Shown: piece by piece, positions 50,560-59,566 of the stretch | Layout: every line of letters begins with the position of its first letter | How positions within the stretch are numbered: the stretch's first letter is position 1 | From: Staphylococcus felis | Lineage (GTDB): Bacteria; Bacillota; Bacilli; Staphylococcales; Staphylococcaceae | Length of the DNA: 64,000 nucleotides | NCBI RefSeq assembly: GCF_003012915.1 | Contig: NZ_CP027770.1 | Coordinates: 1,364,001 to 1,428,000 of the forward strand | Reading direction: 5' to 3' | Translations under genes and position numbers: made by a program | The notes under the pieces: model-generated | The model's database searches: none | What the model was told of the DNA's origin: nothing | The model's input: only the letters and a program-made list of their open reading frames with translations

Positions 50560-50644
50560 AGTCAAAGAAAGTCAAACACAACTATTGAAATATTCCTGTT
50601 TAGCGTTTATACTATTAATATAGTCAAAGAAAGTCAAAGTCAAA
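50560..50644 (+). promoter_or_regulatory. clpB promoter flanked by CtsR operators
   Basis: TTGAAA (50585-50590), 17 nt, TATACT (50608-50613) is a good sigma-A promoter. CtsR heptads flank it: AGTCAAA-GAA-AGTCAAA at 50560-50576 upstream, and the same at 50622-50638 downstream with a third GTCAAA at 50639-50644. The CtsR consensus is RGTCAAA-NAN-RGTCAAA. This predicts heat-shock control by CtsR with repression from both sides. Confidence 0.85.
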
Positions 50645-50677
50645 AAATCATTTTATCAATGTAAGGAGTGAGGCCTT

Positions 50678-53293
50678 TTGAATATTAATCAAATGACACA
50701 TTCTATTCAAAACGCACTTCAAAAAGCAATTGAATATACTAAAGATTATAAGTTAACAAACGTTGAAGTAGAGGCTGTTCTAAAAGCAGTCCTTGAAGAA
50801 ACAGATAGTTTATATCAAATCATTTTAGAACGCGCGAACGTAGATACAAATGCCTTAAAAGATGCATATGAAAATAAACTTAAAAATTATCCAACTGTTA
50901 AAGGGGATAATGTTCAATATGGACAATACGTATCATCTCAGACACATCAGCTGTTTAATAAAGCTGAGTCATATATGAAATCATATGAAGATGAGTTTAT
51001 TTCAATGGAGCATATCGTTCGTGCTGCTATTGATGTCGATTCAACGACACAACAATTTGTACAAAATAAAAAAGAAGTTATCATCGAAGTGATTAAAAAA
51101 TTAAGAGGAGGGAATCATGTGACAACACAAAACCCTGAAGTGAACTATGAAGCACTGTCTAAATACGGAAGAGATTTAGTCGAAGAAGTGCGTAAAGGAA
51201 ATATGGATCCAGTTATTGGGCGAGATGAAGAAATCAGAAATACAATACGTATATTAAGTCGAAAAACGAAAAATAACCCCGTCTTAATTGGAGAACCAGG
51301 TGTTGGTAAAACAGCCATTGTAGAAGGGCTTGCACAACGTATAGTCAAAAAAGACGTCCCAGAGTCATTGTTAGATAAAACAGTATTTGAGCTTGATTTA
51401 AGTGCGCTTGTCGCTGGAGCTAAGTACCGAGGTGAATTTGAAGAACGTCTTAAAGCCGTTTTAAAAGAAGTCAAAGAATCAGATGGTCGCATTTTACTGT
51501 TTATTGATGAAATTCACATGTTAGTAGGAGCAGGTAAAACGGATGGTGCCATGGACGCTGGCAATATGCTAAAACCCATGCTAGCGCGGGGTGAATTGCA
51601 CTGTATCGGCGCAACAACATTAAATGAGTATCGTGAATATATCGAAAAAGATTCAGCATTAGAGCGTCGATTCCAAAAGGTTAACGTTTCTGAGCCGAAT
51701 ATAGAGGATACGATTTCAATTTTACGTGGTTTGAAAGAACGTTACGAAGTGCACCACGGTGTACGCATTCAAGATAGAGCACTTGTAGCTGCAGCAGAAT
51801 TATCAGACCGCTATATCACGGATCGTTTTTTACCGGATAAAGCAATTGATCTTGTAGACCAAGCTTCGGCAACGATTCGAACAGAAATGGGTTCAAACCC
51901 AACAGAATTGGATCAGGCAAACCGCCGCGTAATGCAACTAGAAATCGAAGAAAATGCTTTGAAAAAAGAATCAGATGAAGCAAGCCGTATCCGTTTAAAA
52001 GAACTTCAAGAAGAATTAGCTGAAGAAAAAGAGAAACAAGCACAACTTCAAGCACGTGTGGAAGAAGAAAAAGAAAAAATAGCTAAAGTTCAAGAAAAAC
52101 GTGCAGAACTTGACGAAAGTCGTAAAGCATTAGAAGATGCTGAGAACAATTACGACCTTGAAAAAGCAGCTATACTTCAACACGGAAAAATACCTGAATT
52201 AGAAAAAGAACTCAAAACATTAGAAGCGGCTTTTCAAGAAGATCAAGGCGACGACAAAGCAGATCGTATTATTCGAGAGGTCGTAACAGATGAAGAAATC
52301 GGTGAAATTGTGAGTCAATGGACAGGAATTCCTGTATCTAAACTTGTCGAAACAGAGCGTGAAAAACTGCTACATTTATCCGATATTTTACACGAACGCG
52401 TTGTGGGTCAAGACCGCGCAGTTGATTTAGTGTCTGATGCAGTGGTACGCGCACGTGCAGGAATTAAAGATCCAAATCGTCCAATTGGTTCATTTTTATT
52501 CCTTGGACCAACGGGGGTCGGAAAGACAGAGCTGGCAAAGTCATTGGCATCGTCATTATTTGATTCTGAAAAGCATATGATACGTATTGATATGAGTGAG
52601 TACATGGAAAAACATTCAGTCTCACGTTTAATTGGAGCCCCTCCTGGTTATGTAGGGCATGACGAAGGTGGACAACTGACTGAAGCCGTTCGACGTAACC
52701 CATACTCGGTCATTTTATTAGATGAAATTGAAAAGGCGCACTCAGATGTCTTTAATGTCTTGCTTCAAATTTTAGATGAAGGTCGCTTGACTGATTCTAA
52801 AGGGCGTCGTGTTGATTTCAAAAATACAATCATTATTATGACAAGTAATATTGGATCACAAATATTACTTGAAGATGTGAAAGATACAGGTGTTATTACG
52901 GAAGAAACTGAAAATAAAGTGATGCAAAGTTTAAATGCATACTTTAAACCAGAGATATTGAACCGTATGGATGACATTGTACTATTCCGTCCATTATCAA
53001 TTGATGATATGCAAATGATTGTCGATAAAATTTTAGTTAACTTAAATATGCGCTTAATGGATCAACGTATCCAACTGGATATGTCCGAAGAAGCAGAAAA
53101 TTGGATGGGTCGAGAAGCGTATGAGCCACAATTTGGAGCACGTCCACTTAAACGATTTGTCCAAAGACATGTTGAAACACCATTAGCAAGATTGATGATT
53201 AAAGACAATTTACCTGAAGGCACACGAGTACACGGTTATTTAAAAGATAACGAAATTGCTTTTGATATTGAAAAACCAACACTAGAGGCTTAA
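50678..53293 (+). CDS. clpB: ClpB disaggregase chaperone
   Basis: An 871-residue Hsp100. Order: Clp N-domain (1-145), first AAA+ with GEPGVGKTA (near 208) and [13 protein letters not shown], a Glu/Lys-rich coiled-coil M domain (about 410-525), then second AAA+ with [10 protein letters not shown] (near 607) and [12 protein letters not shown]. It lacks the IGF/LGF loop for ClpP, as ClpB should. With DnaK it rescues aggregated proteins after heat. Start is TTG (50678), 9 nt after AAGGAG; family alignment supports NINQMT as the N-terminus. Confidence 0.96.
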   Translation: MNINQMTHSIQNALQKAIEYTKDYKLTNVEVEAVLKAVLEETDSLYQIILERANVDTNALKDAYENKLKNYPTVKGDNVQYGQYVSSQTHQLFNKAESYMKSYEDEFISMEHIVRAAIDVDSTTQQFVQNKKEVIIEVIKKLRGGNHVTTQNPEVNYEALSKYGRDLVEEVRKGNMDPVIGRDEEIRNTIRILSRKTKNNPVLIGEPGVGKTAIVEGLAQRIVKKDVPESLLDKTVFELDLSALVAGAKYRGEFEERLKAVLKEVKESDGRILLFIDEIHMLVGAGKTDGAMDAGNMLKPMLARGELHCIGATTLNEYREYIEKDSALERRFQKVNVSEPNIEDTISILRGLKERYEVHHGVRIQDRALVAAAELSDRYITDRFLPDKAIDLVDQASATIRTEMGSNPTELDQANRRVMQLEIEENALKKESDEASRIRLKELQEELAEEKEKQAQLQARVEEEKEKIAKVQEKRAELDESRKALEDAENNYDLEKAAILQHGKIPELEKELKTLEAAFQEDQGDDKADRIIREVVTDEEIGEIVSQWTGIPVSKLVETEREKLLHLSDILHERVVGQDRAVDLVSDAVVRARAGIKDPNRPIGSFLFLGPTGVGKTELAKSLASSLFDSEKHMIRIDMSEYMEKHSVSRLIGAPPGYVGHDEGGQLTEAVRRNPYSVILLDEIEKAHSDVFNVLLQILDEGRLTDSKGRRVDFKNTIIIMTSNIGSQILLEDVKDTGVITEETENKVMQSLNAYFKPEILNRMDDIVLFRPLSIDDMQMIVDKILVNLNMRLMDQRIQLDMSEEAENWMGREAYEPQFGARPLKRFVQRHVETPLARLMIKDNLPEGTRVHGYLKDNEIAFDIEKPTLEA

Positions 53294-53305
53294 TCTATAC
53301 TATTT

Positions 53306-53347
53306 AGACGAGATGAACTTTTTAAAAGGAATCATCTCGTCTTTTTT
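53306..53347 (+). terminator. Terminator after clpB
   Basis: AGACGAGATGA (53306-53316) pairs perfectly with TCATCTCGTCT, followed by a T-run. Confidence 0.88.
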
Positions 53348-53595
53348 AATGAAAGTTAATCATGATATATAACTAAAAAATAGATGTTGAAAATATTTAT
53401 ATCAAATAAATATTGATGTTATATAAATAAATGTTTATGATAAAAATGATAGAAGCAGTGAATGGTAACGTCACAGTAGTTCATCAATCGCATGTCTTAT
53501 GTTATGAGAAGGGATGTTTGCTTTTATTGAATCATAGGGGCGCTTCCTATACTATCTATCATGATTTTAAATACATAGAAAAAAGGTGAAAAAAT

Positions 53596-54483
53596 ATGCA
53601 CAAATGGGCAAAACTATCAGCAACACTTATAGCAACAAGTCTATTAACAGCACCGTTAGCTCAATCCGTACAAGCTGATGAAATGCAGAGTGCTACGGAG
53701 CAATCGCAAGGTACGATGCAAACAGCAGAGCAAACGCTTGGTCAACAAAATATAATGAGTGTATCTTGGTATCAGAATTCTACTGAAGCAAAGGCGCTTT
53801 ATGCGCAAGGGTATAACGCAGCAAAAGAATCTTTGAGCCAAAAAATTAAGCAACATAAAGGTGGAAAGAAATTAGCAATCGCATTAGACATCGACGAAAC
53901 TGTATTGGATAATTCACCATATCAAGCGTATAGTGCATTATATGGACAAACATTTCCAGAAGGTTGGCATGAGTGGGTTGCTTCTGCACAAGCGGAGCCT
54001 GTATATGGTGTTAAAGACTTTTTAGATTATGCGCATAAAAATAATGTAGAAATCTTTTATATTTCAGATCGTTCACATGAAAAAGACTTAAATGCAACGA
54101 TTAAAAATTTGAAAAAAGAAAAATTACCTCAAGCAAATTCTAAACACGTGTTACTCAAAAAAGAAGGGGAACATGGTAAATCAGAAAGACGTAATCAAGT
54201 GCGTACACAATATAATTTGGTGATGCTGTTTGGTGATAATTTATTAGATTTTGATGAACCTTCTGAGCCTACAGCAAAAGCACGAGACACTTTCTTAAAA
54301 CAACACGAAGATGAATTTGGAAGTAAATATATTATTTTCCCAAATCCAATGTATGGCAGTTGGGAAGCGACATTATACAACAATGATTATAGTATTGATG
54401 CAACACAAAAAGATCAACTCAGAAAAGAATCTATTCATTTCTTTGATCCAAAAAGCCAAAAGGTACAAGATTATCAAGTGTAA
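53596..54483 (+). CDS. Secreted class C acid phosphatase / 5'-nucleotidase (e(P4)-like)
   Basis: A 295-residue exported protein. The signal peptide has MHKWAKLSATLIATSLLTAP and a likely cut after VQA (about residue 27). The catalytic DDDD motif is present: ALDIDETVLDNSPY, then LFGDNLLDFDEPSEP. WYQNSTEAKALYAQGYN is the family start. Related enzymes (lipoprotein e(P4), S. aureus SapS-like proteins) take phosphate from nucleotides. Unlike e(P4), there is no lipobox and I see no Cys at all, so it should be secreted rather than lipid-anchored. It sits alone between clpB and the fab genes. Confidence 0.88.
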   Translation: MHKWAKLSATLIATSLLTAPLAQSVQADEMQSATEQSQGTMQTAEQTLGQQNIMSVSWYQNSTEAKALYAQGYNAAKESLSQKIKQHKGGKKLAIALDIDETVLDNSPYQAYSALYGQTFPEGWHEWVASAQAEPVYGVKDFLDYAHKNNVEIFYISDRSHEKDLNATIKNLKKEKLPQANSKHVLLKKEGEHGKSERRNQVRTQYNLVMLFGDNLLDFDEPSEPTAKARDTFLKQHEDEFGSKYIIFPNPMYGSWEATLYNNDYSIDATQKDQLRKESIHFFDPKSQKVQDYQV

Positions 54484-54583
54484 TCCGTCACATTTAGATA
54501 ATTATAGAAGTTCTTCATTCATTGTATAACGGTTTTCTAGACAGGAAGTCTGCAATTGTTTGAATGAATCAACGTATCATGTT

Positions 54584-54625
54584 AAAAAATGACAACACAC
54601 TAAAATAGCGTGTTGTCATTTTTAA
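54584..54625. terminator. Bidirectional terminator between the phosphatase and DUF2929 genes
   Basis: AAAAATGACAACACAC pairs with GTGTTGTCATTTTT around a short loop; runs of A and T on the two sides suit both strands. Confidence 0.85.
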
Positions 54626-54634
54626 GTATATAAC

Positions 54635-54829
54635 TTATTTAGGTTGATGCTCTTCATATTTGGGTGGCGTCATCGCTTTGCCTAAAATAATGACAGCAAT
54701 TGTAGTAATGACAGCGACAACTAGCGGCGTTATTACATCAACTGAACCACCACCATTTAAGCTATTTAATACAAAGTTAACCATTTCTAATAATAATATA
54801 GCCCAAACTAATGTTACAATGTATTTCAT
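54635..54829 (-). CDS. Small membrane protein, YjzD-like (DUF2929)
   Basis: A 64-residue protein with two hydrophobic helices (VTLVWAILLLEMVNFVL and VITPLVVAVITTIAVIIL) and a charged tail. It resembles YjzD of Bacillus, also encoded next to fabH, in the DUF2929 family; function unknown. It is divergent from fabH; the short gap (150 nt) holds the fabH control region. Confidence 0.7.
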   Translation of the reverse strand: MKYIVTLVWAILLLEMVNFVLNSLNGGGSVDVITPLVVAVITTIAVIILGKAMTPPKYEEHQPK

Positions 54830-54909
54830 TGAATTTTGCCTCCGTATGAAATGATAATTCTATTATAATAATATTATATCTATTTGTATAGTGTCGCATA
54901 GCATCTCAC

Positions 54910-54955
54910 TTGTAATCTTTTAATTATATATGTTAAATTATTACCTGGTATTAAA
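54910..54955 (+). promoter_or_regulatory. fabH promoter with FapR-like operator
   Basis: TTGTAA (54910-54915), 17 nt and TTAAAT (near 54933-54938) form a plausible promoter. ATTATTACCTGGTATTAAA (54937-54955) agrees with the FapR operator ATTAGTACCTAGTCTTAAT at 15 of 19 bases and overlaps the -10 end. FapR represses fatty-acid genes unless malonyl-CoA is present. Confidence 0.65.
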
Positions 54956-54979
54956 AAATTAAAAGAAGGTGTTCAAACC

Positions 54980-55921
54980 ATGAACGTAGGTATAAAAGGG
55001 TTTGGGACATACGTGCCTGAACGTGTTATTGATAATGCATATTTCGAATCGTACCTTGAAACATCAGATGAATGGATTTCTCAAATGACAGGAATTAAAG
55101 AGCGTAGATGGGCTCATGAGCAACAAGATACGTCAGACTTAGCTTATGAAGCAAGTGTACGAGCAATTGAAGATGCAGGTATCAAGCCAAATGACATCGA
55201 CATGGTTATCGTAGCGACGTCTACAGGAGATCACCGTTTTCCAACTGTAGCCAATATGTTGCAAGAACGACTTGGTCTTCAGAAAGTAGCATCAATGGAT
55301 CAACTTGCTGCTTGTACAGGTTTTATGTATGGTATTGTGACAGCGAGATCATTTGTACTTTCAGGTGACTATCATAATGTTTTAGTTGTTGGGGCTGATA
55401 AACTTTCCAAAATTACAGATTTGAATGATCGTTCAACAGCAATCTTATTTGGTGATGGTGCTGGAGCAGCGATTATTGGTGAAGTCTCAGAAAACCGTGG
55501 TATTTTAAGTTATGAACTAGGTTCTGATGGTATAGGTGGCAAATATTTATACCAAGATAATGATACAAATTTTATACGAATGAATGGGCGCGAAGTATTT
55601 AAGTTTGCTGTAAGAGTTATGGGAGATTCATCTTCACGTGCAATAGAAAAAGCAAATATGACGTCAGATGATATTAATATGTTTATCCCACATCAAGCTA
55701 ATATTAGAATTATGGAATCATCACGTCAGCGCCTTAAATTACCTAAAGAAAAGATGAGTGTTTCAGTAGATAAGTATGGCAATACATCTGCTGCTTCTAT
55801 TCCTTTGAGTATAGGTCAAGAGTTAAAAAATGGTAAAATTAAAGATGATGATGTACTCGTGTTAGTCGGTTTTGGTGGCGGATTGACATGGGGATCAGTT
55901 GTCATAAGATGGGGTAAATAG
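54980..55921 (+). CDS. fabH: 3-oxoacyl-ACP synthase III
   Basis: A 313-residue condensing enzyme. Catalytic Cys112 is in [10 protein letters not shown], His in [11 protein letters not shown] and Asn in [11 protein letters not shown], the complete Cys-His-Asn triad. It starts fatty-acid synthesis from acyl-CoA (branched primers in staphylococci) and malonyl-ACP. It is 16 nt ahead of fabF in one operon. The start follows AGAAGGTG. Confidence 0.96.
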   Translation: MNVGIKGFGTYVPERVIDNAYFESYLETSDEWISQMTGIKERRWAHEQQDTSDLAYEASVRAIEDAGIKPNDIDMVIVATSTGDHRFPTVANMLQERLGLQKVASMDQLAACTGFMYGIVTARSFVLSGDYHNVLVVGADKLSKITDLNDRSTAILFGDGAGAAIIGEVSENRGILSYELGSDGIGGKYLYQDNDTNFIRMNGREVFKFAVRVMGDSSSRAIEKANMTSDDINMFIPHQANIRIMESSRQRLKLPKEKMSVSVDKYGNTSAASIPLSIGQELKNGKIKDDDVLVLVGFGGGLTWGSVVIRWGK

Positions 55922-55937
55922 TAGAGGAGGAAAAAAT

Positions 55938-57182
55938 ATGACAAAGAAGCAACGTGTTGTAGTGACAGGTTTAGGTGCATTATCACCGATTGGTAATGAC
56001 GTACCTACAATGTGGAATAATGCCTTAAATGGTGTCAACGGTATCGACTCGATTACAAGAATTGATACTGATCCTTATCAGGTACATATAGCAGGAGAAT
56101 TAAAAGACTTTGATGTTGAATCGTATATTCCTAAGAAAGAAGCACGTAAAATGGCGCGATTTACACAATATGCGGTGGTCGCTGCACGACAAGCTATTGA
56201 AGATTCTGGTTTAACGATTGATGAAACAAATGCAAATCGTGTTGGTGTATGGATTGGTTCAGGAATAGGTGGTATGGAAACGTTTGAAGAAGCATTCGAG
56301 CAACTTCAAAAACGTGGACCACGTCGAGTGAGTCCGTTTTTTGTACCTATGCTTATTCCGGATATGGCATCAGGACAAGTTTCAATTGACTTAGGTGCAA
56401 AAGGGCCTAATGGATCAACGGTGACTGCTTGTGCAACAGCAACCAATTCAATAGGTGAAGCTTTTAAATTTATTGAACGTGGCGATGCAGATGTTATGAT
56501 TGCAGGTGGAACAGAGGCGCCTATTACACATATGTCTATCGCAGGATTTAGTGCGAGTCGTGCATTATCAACAAATGATGATGTTGAAACGGCATGTCGT
56601 CCTTTCCAAGAAGGACGTGACGGCTTTGTAATGGGTGAAGGTGCAGGAATACTCGTTCTTGAGTCACTAGAGTCAGCACAAGCGCGTGGAGCAAATATTT
56701 ATGCAGAAGTTGTAGGATATGGCTCAACAGGTGATGCTCATCATATCACAGCACCGGCTCCTGAAGGCGAAGGAGGTTCGCGTGCAATGGAAGCAGCATT
56801 AAATGATGCTGGTATTGAGCCTAAAGACGTACAATATTTAAATGCACATGGTACAAGCACACCAGTTGGAGATTTATACGAAATACAAGCGATTCAAAAA
56901 ACGTTTGGAGAAGCGGCGAAATCTTTAAAAATTAGTTCGACTAAGTCAATGACTGGTCATTTATTAGGTGCCACAGGTGGTATTGAAGCTATCTTTTCAA
57001 TTCTATCAATTAGAGACAGTAAAGTTGCGCCGACAATTCATGCCAATACACCTGATCCTGAGATCGATTTAGATATTACGCCAAATAAAGCTGTGGATTT
57101 AGATATTGAATACGCAATGAGTAACAGCTTAGGATTTGGCGGACATAATGCAGTACTTGTTTTTAAAAAATTTAATGATTAA
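55938..57182 (+). CDS. fabF: 3-oxoacyl-ACP synthase II
   Basis: A 414-residue elongating condensing enzyme. Cys165 (VTACATATN), His in [11 protein letters not shown] and His in [13 protein letters not shown] form the Cys-His-His triad. It extends acyl-ACP chains with malonyl-ACP. It follows fabH after 16 nt with a GAGGAGG site and ends at a strong terminator, next to MITE copy 3. Confidence 0.96.
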   Translation: MTKKQRVVVTGLGALSPIGNDVPTMWNNALNGVNGIDSITRIDTDPYQVHIAGELKDFDVESYIPKKEARKMARFTQYAVVAARQAIEDSGLTIDETNANRVGVWIGSGIGGMETFEEAFEQLQKRGPRRVSPFFVPMLIPDMASGQVSIDLGAKGPNGSTVTACATATNSIGEAFKFIERGDADVMIAGGTEAPITHMSIAGFSASRALSTNDDVETACRPFQEGRDGFVMGEGAGILVLESLESAQARGANIYAEVVGYGSTGDAHHITAPAPEGEGGSRAMEAALNDAGIEPKDVQYLNAHGTSTPVGDLYEIQAIQKTFGEAAKSLKISSTKSMTGHLLGATGGIEAIFSILSIRDSKVAPTIHANTPDPEIDLDITPNKAVDLDIEYAMSNSLGFGGHNAVLVFKKFND

Positions 57183-57278
57183 TTCAAAAAGTATAGGCTA
57201 GAACGTAGTAACGTTCTTTGGAAACTGATAAGCAGTTCCAACCAAAAGTTACCTACTTTTTATCTAAACATTGACTAC

Positions 57279-57328
57279 AAAAAAGACGAATGAGCAAATG
57301 TTAGAAGCTCGTTCGTCTTTTTTTATGG
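57279..57328 (+). terminator. Terminator of fabH-fabF
   Basis: AAAAAGACGAA.GAGC pairs with GCTC.TTCGTCTTTTT, then more T. The MITE copy 3 target duplication starts 2 nt beyond. Confidence 0.85.
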
Positions 57329-57337
57329 AGAATTTAT

Positions 57338-57704
57338 GGTTCTATAGTAAATCGGACTGGTGTATAAATAATTTCATTTATTTGATTGTTCATAAAGCCT
57401 CGCTTTTCTAGGCGCCTCACCTCAACTCATTTTAAGATTGAACTTACCCAATCTTAAAATGGATTTTCGGTTACGGCAAGATGCCTCAGAAGTCTCGGCT
57501 TAGGAAACAATCAAATTCGCTATATTTATTCACATCCCTAAGTTATAAAATATGTTTTACCAACTCAATTTTACTGATTTATGTTGTATTAAAAGAGGCA
57601 TTAATGTTCAAGGCTTTATGATCACACAACGAAAAAGGAGTTAAGCAATCCATTATTGCATAACGCCTTAATTTAATGCGACCAGTCCAATTTGACTGAG
57701 AGCC
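57338..57704 (+). mobile_element. MITE, copy 3 (ISL3-like ends, perfect target duplication)
   Basis: A 367-bp copy with start GGTTCT and end AGAGCC. The flanks GAATTTAT (57330-57337) and GAATTTAT (57705-57712) are identical, proving insertion by transposition with an 8-bp duplication. No open frame of use is inside. The duplication's integrity suggests this is the youngest of the three insertions. Confidence 0.92.
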
Positions 57705-58013
57705 GAATTTATTGCAAGATTCACATTGCAATGGAGAAAAGCGAAATGAATTAAAATCAATCATAATAACATAACCAGTTTCTTCCTATTTTAATGAGGT
57801 AGGTAATGCATACAAAACGCTTCAAAAAACAAGCAGAACAGTGAACGTGCGTCGTTTACTTTCATTGTATGAGCTATAGTTTAAATGATAATAGAAACGA
57901 AACGATTATGATGTTATCCATACCAGTTATGAAATATAAAAAGAAAATGATTTTATTAATTCACTAATTATTTTTGATAGATTAATAGTTTGTCATATTT
58001 AATACTTGTAAAA
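57705..58013. other. Intergenic DNA, nothing recognised
   Basis: A 309-bp AT-rich stretch between MITE copy 3 and the DUF3899 gene. I see no open frame, hairpin terminator or repeat that I can support. Confidence 0.4.
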
Positions 58014-58394
58014 TTAAGCAATTAAAAAAGCAAGAATGATAGATAATAATATGAAACCCAGTTGTATCAATAATGCCCCTTTAATCCATGGTTGAACAAT
58101 GTAAAAAGGCTTTTTAGGTGTTTTAGGATTAAAAAAATCATCATCTTTGTATAACACTTTTGTCTTTTGACGCATCAATTGGTATCTAAATTTTCTAAAA
58201 CCATAACTTGTTGTGTCGAGAATGCCCTCTTGTATTACCAATAATATAAATAAAAAAATTCCAAAAATAAAGGAAATGACGAAAAATGTATTGATGAAAT
58301 GAACCCACGAATGATAGGTGAAAAACCAAAAAATAACACTTAGTAAAATAGTAAGTATAGGGATAACAAACGTTTTAATATTGAAAAATTGCAT
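58014..58394 (-). CDS. DUF3899 family membrane protein
   Basis: A 126-residue protein with an N-terminal pair of hydrophobic helices, a basic loop (FRKFRYQLMRQKTK), and a C-terminal helix. It fits the DUF3899 family found next to fabF in staphylococci; function unknown. The ATG at 58394 has AAAGGA 9 nt away; the ATG three codons upstream is too close to that site. Confidence 0.7.
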   Translation of the reverse strand: MQFFNIKTFVIPILTILLSVIFWFFTYHSWVHFINTFFVISFIFGIFLFILLVIQEGILDTTSYGFRKFRYQLMRQKTKVLYKDDDFFNPKTPKKPFYIVQPWIKGALLIQLGFILLSIILAFLIA

Positions 58395-58549
58395 GTGACC
58401 CATTCCTTTATATCGTTTTCAAGTATTGTAACTTAAAAGGCTTAAAAATGGTACATAAAGTCATCATGCAATAGCACGTTTTTTATATAAATTTTACAAA
58501 TATTGTATAAATATTAACAATTACTTTAATACTCTAAATTAAAACAATA

Positions 58550-58600
58550 TTGATTAAAATCTGACAAATGACTATAATGAAAATAATATTTCTGAAAATT
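58550..58600 (+). promoter_or_regulatory. opp promoter with CodY-like box
   Basis: TTGATT (58550-58555), exactly 17 nt, TATAAT (58573-58578). Eight bases later ATATTTCTGAAAATT (58586-58600) matches the CodY motif AATTTTCWGAAAATT at 13 of 15 bases. CodY bound there would block the start of transcription when branched-chain amino acids and GTP are plentiful, in line with a peptide-uptake operon. Confidence 0.72.
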
Positions 58601-58639
58601 TAGAAGGGAATGTTAATTTGGGCAAGGAGGAATCAACAC

Positions 58640-59566
58640 ATGATTAGGTACACATTAAAACGGTTGTTATATATGGTTATTTCATTATTAATCATTATTA
58701 CAATCACATTTTTCTTAATGAAATTAATGCCAGGCTCGCCGTTTAATGATGAAAAGTTAAATGAAGAGCAAAAAACGATGTTGAATGAAAAATATGGACT
58801 TAATGATCCATTACCCGTTCAATACGCAAATTATATGAAAAATGTAGTTAAAGGAGATTTTGGTAATTCGTTCCAATATGATAATCAGCCTGTTTGGGAG
58901 TTAATCAAACCAAGATTAGTTCCATCATTTCAAATGGGGGTATTTGCTATGATTATTGGCGTGATTGTCGGAGTAATTTTGGGAGTGATTGCGGCGACCC
59001 GTCAAAATACGTGGGTCGATTATCTGGCGACCGTTATATCCGTTATTGCTATTTCGGTACCATCGTTTGTACTTGCAGTATTATTACAGTATGTTTTTGC
59101 AGTAAGACTTCAGTGGTTACCTGTTGCAGGATGGGAAGGGATATCTACAGCAATATTGCCATCTCTTGCTTTGTCTGCAGTTGTATTGGCAACTGTTGCA
59201 CGATATATTCGAGCAGAAATGATTGAAGTTTTAAGTTCAGATTACATATTACTTGCAAGAGCAAAGGGGAACACGATGACAAAAGTATTATTTGGTCATG
59301 CCTTGAGAAATGCATTAATACCGGTTATTACCATCTTAGTCCCAATGTTAGCGAGCATATTAACAGGTACGTTGACAATTGAAAATATTTTCGGGGTTCC
59401 AGGGCTTGGTGATCAATTTGTGAGATCGATTACGACGAATGACTTTTCAGTGATTATGGCAATCACTTTACTTTTTAGTACGTTGTTTATTGTTTCCATT
59501 TTTATAGTGGACGTACTTTACGGATTAATTGATCCACGAATTCGTTTGCAAGGAGGTAAGAAATAA
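58640..59566 (+). CDS. oppB: Oligopeptide ABC transporter permease OppB
   Basis: A 308-residue permease with six helices. MIRYTLKRLLYMVISLLI is the typical start; the EAA loop is EVLSSDYILLARAKGNTMTKVLFGHALRN. It forms the membrane channel with OppC. The ATG at 58640 is 9 nt after AAGGAGG; the frame extends upstream without such a site. Its stop overlaps the oppC ATG by 1 nt. Confidence 0.94.
   Translation: MIRYTLKRLLYMVISLLIIITITFFLMKLMPGSPFNDEKLNEEQKTMLNEKYGLNDPLPVQYANYMKNVVKGDFGNSFQYDNQPVWELIKPRLVPSFQMGVFAMIIGVIVGVILGVIAATRQNTWVDYLATVISVIAISVPSFVLAVLLQYVFAVRLQWLPVAGWEGISTAILPSLALSAVVLATVARYIRAEMIEVLSSDYILLARAKGNTMTKVLFGHALRNALIPVITILVPMLASILTGTLTIENIFGVPGLGDQFVRSITTNDFSVIMAITLLFSTLFIVSIFIVDVLYGLIDPRIRLQGGKK

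Noticed and set aside
50560..50644. Short direct repeats AGTCAAA that could look like the start of a CRISPR array
   Set aside because: The units are 7 nt with 3-nt gaps, flank a sigma-A promoter and fit the CtsR operator. No spacer-length units and no cas genes.
57579..57764. Minus-strand open frame at the right end of MITE copy 3
   Set aside because: It runs out of the MITE into unique flanking DNA, so it cannot be a gene of the element.
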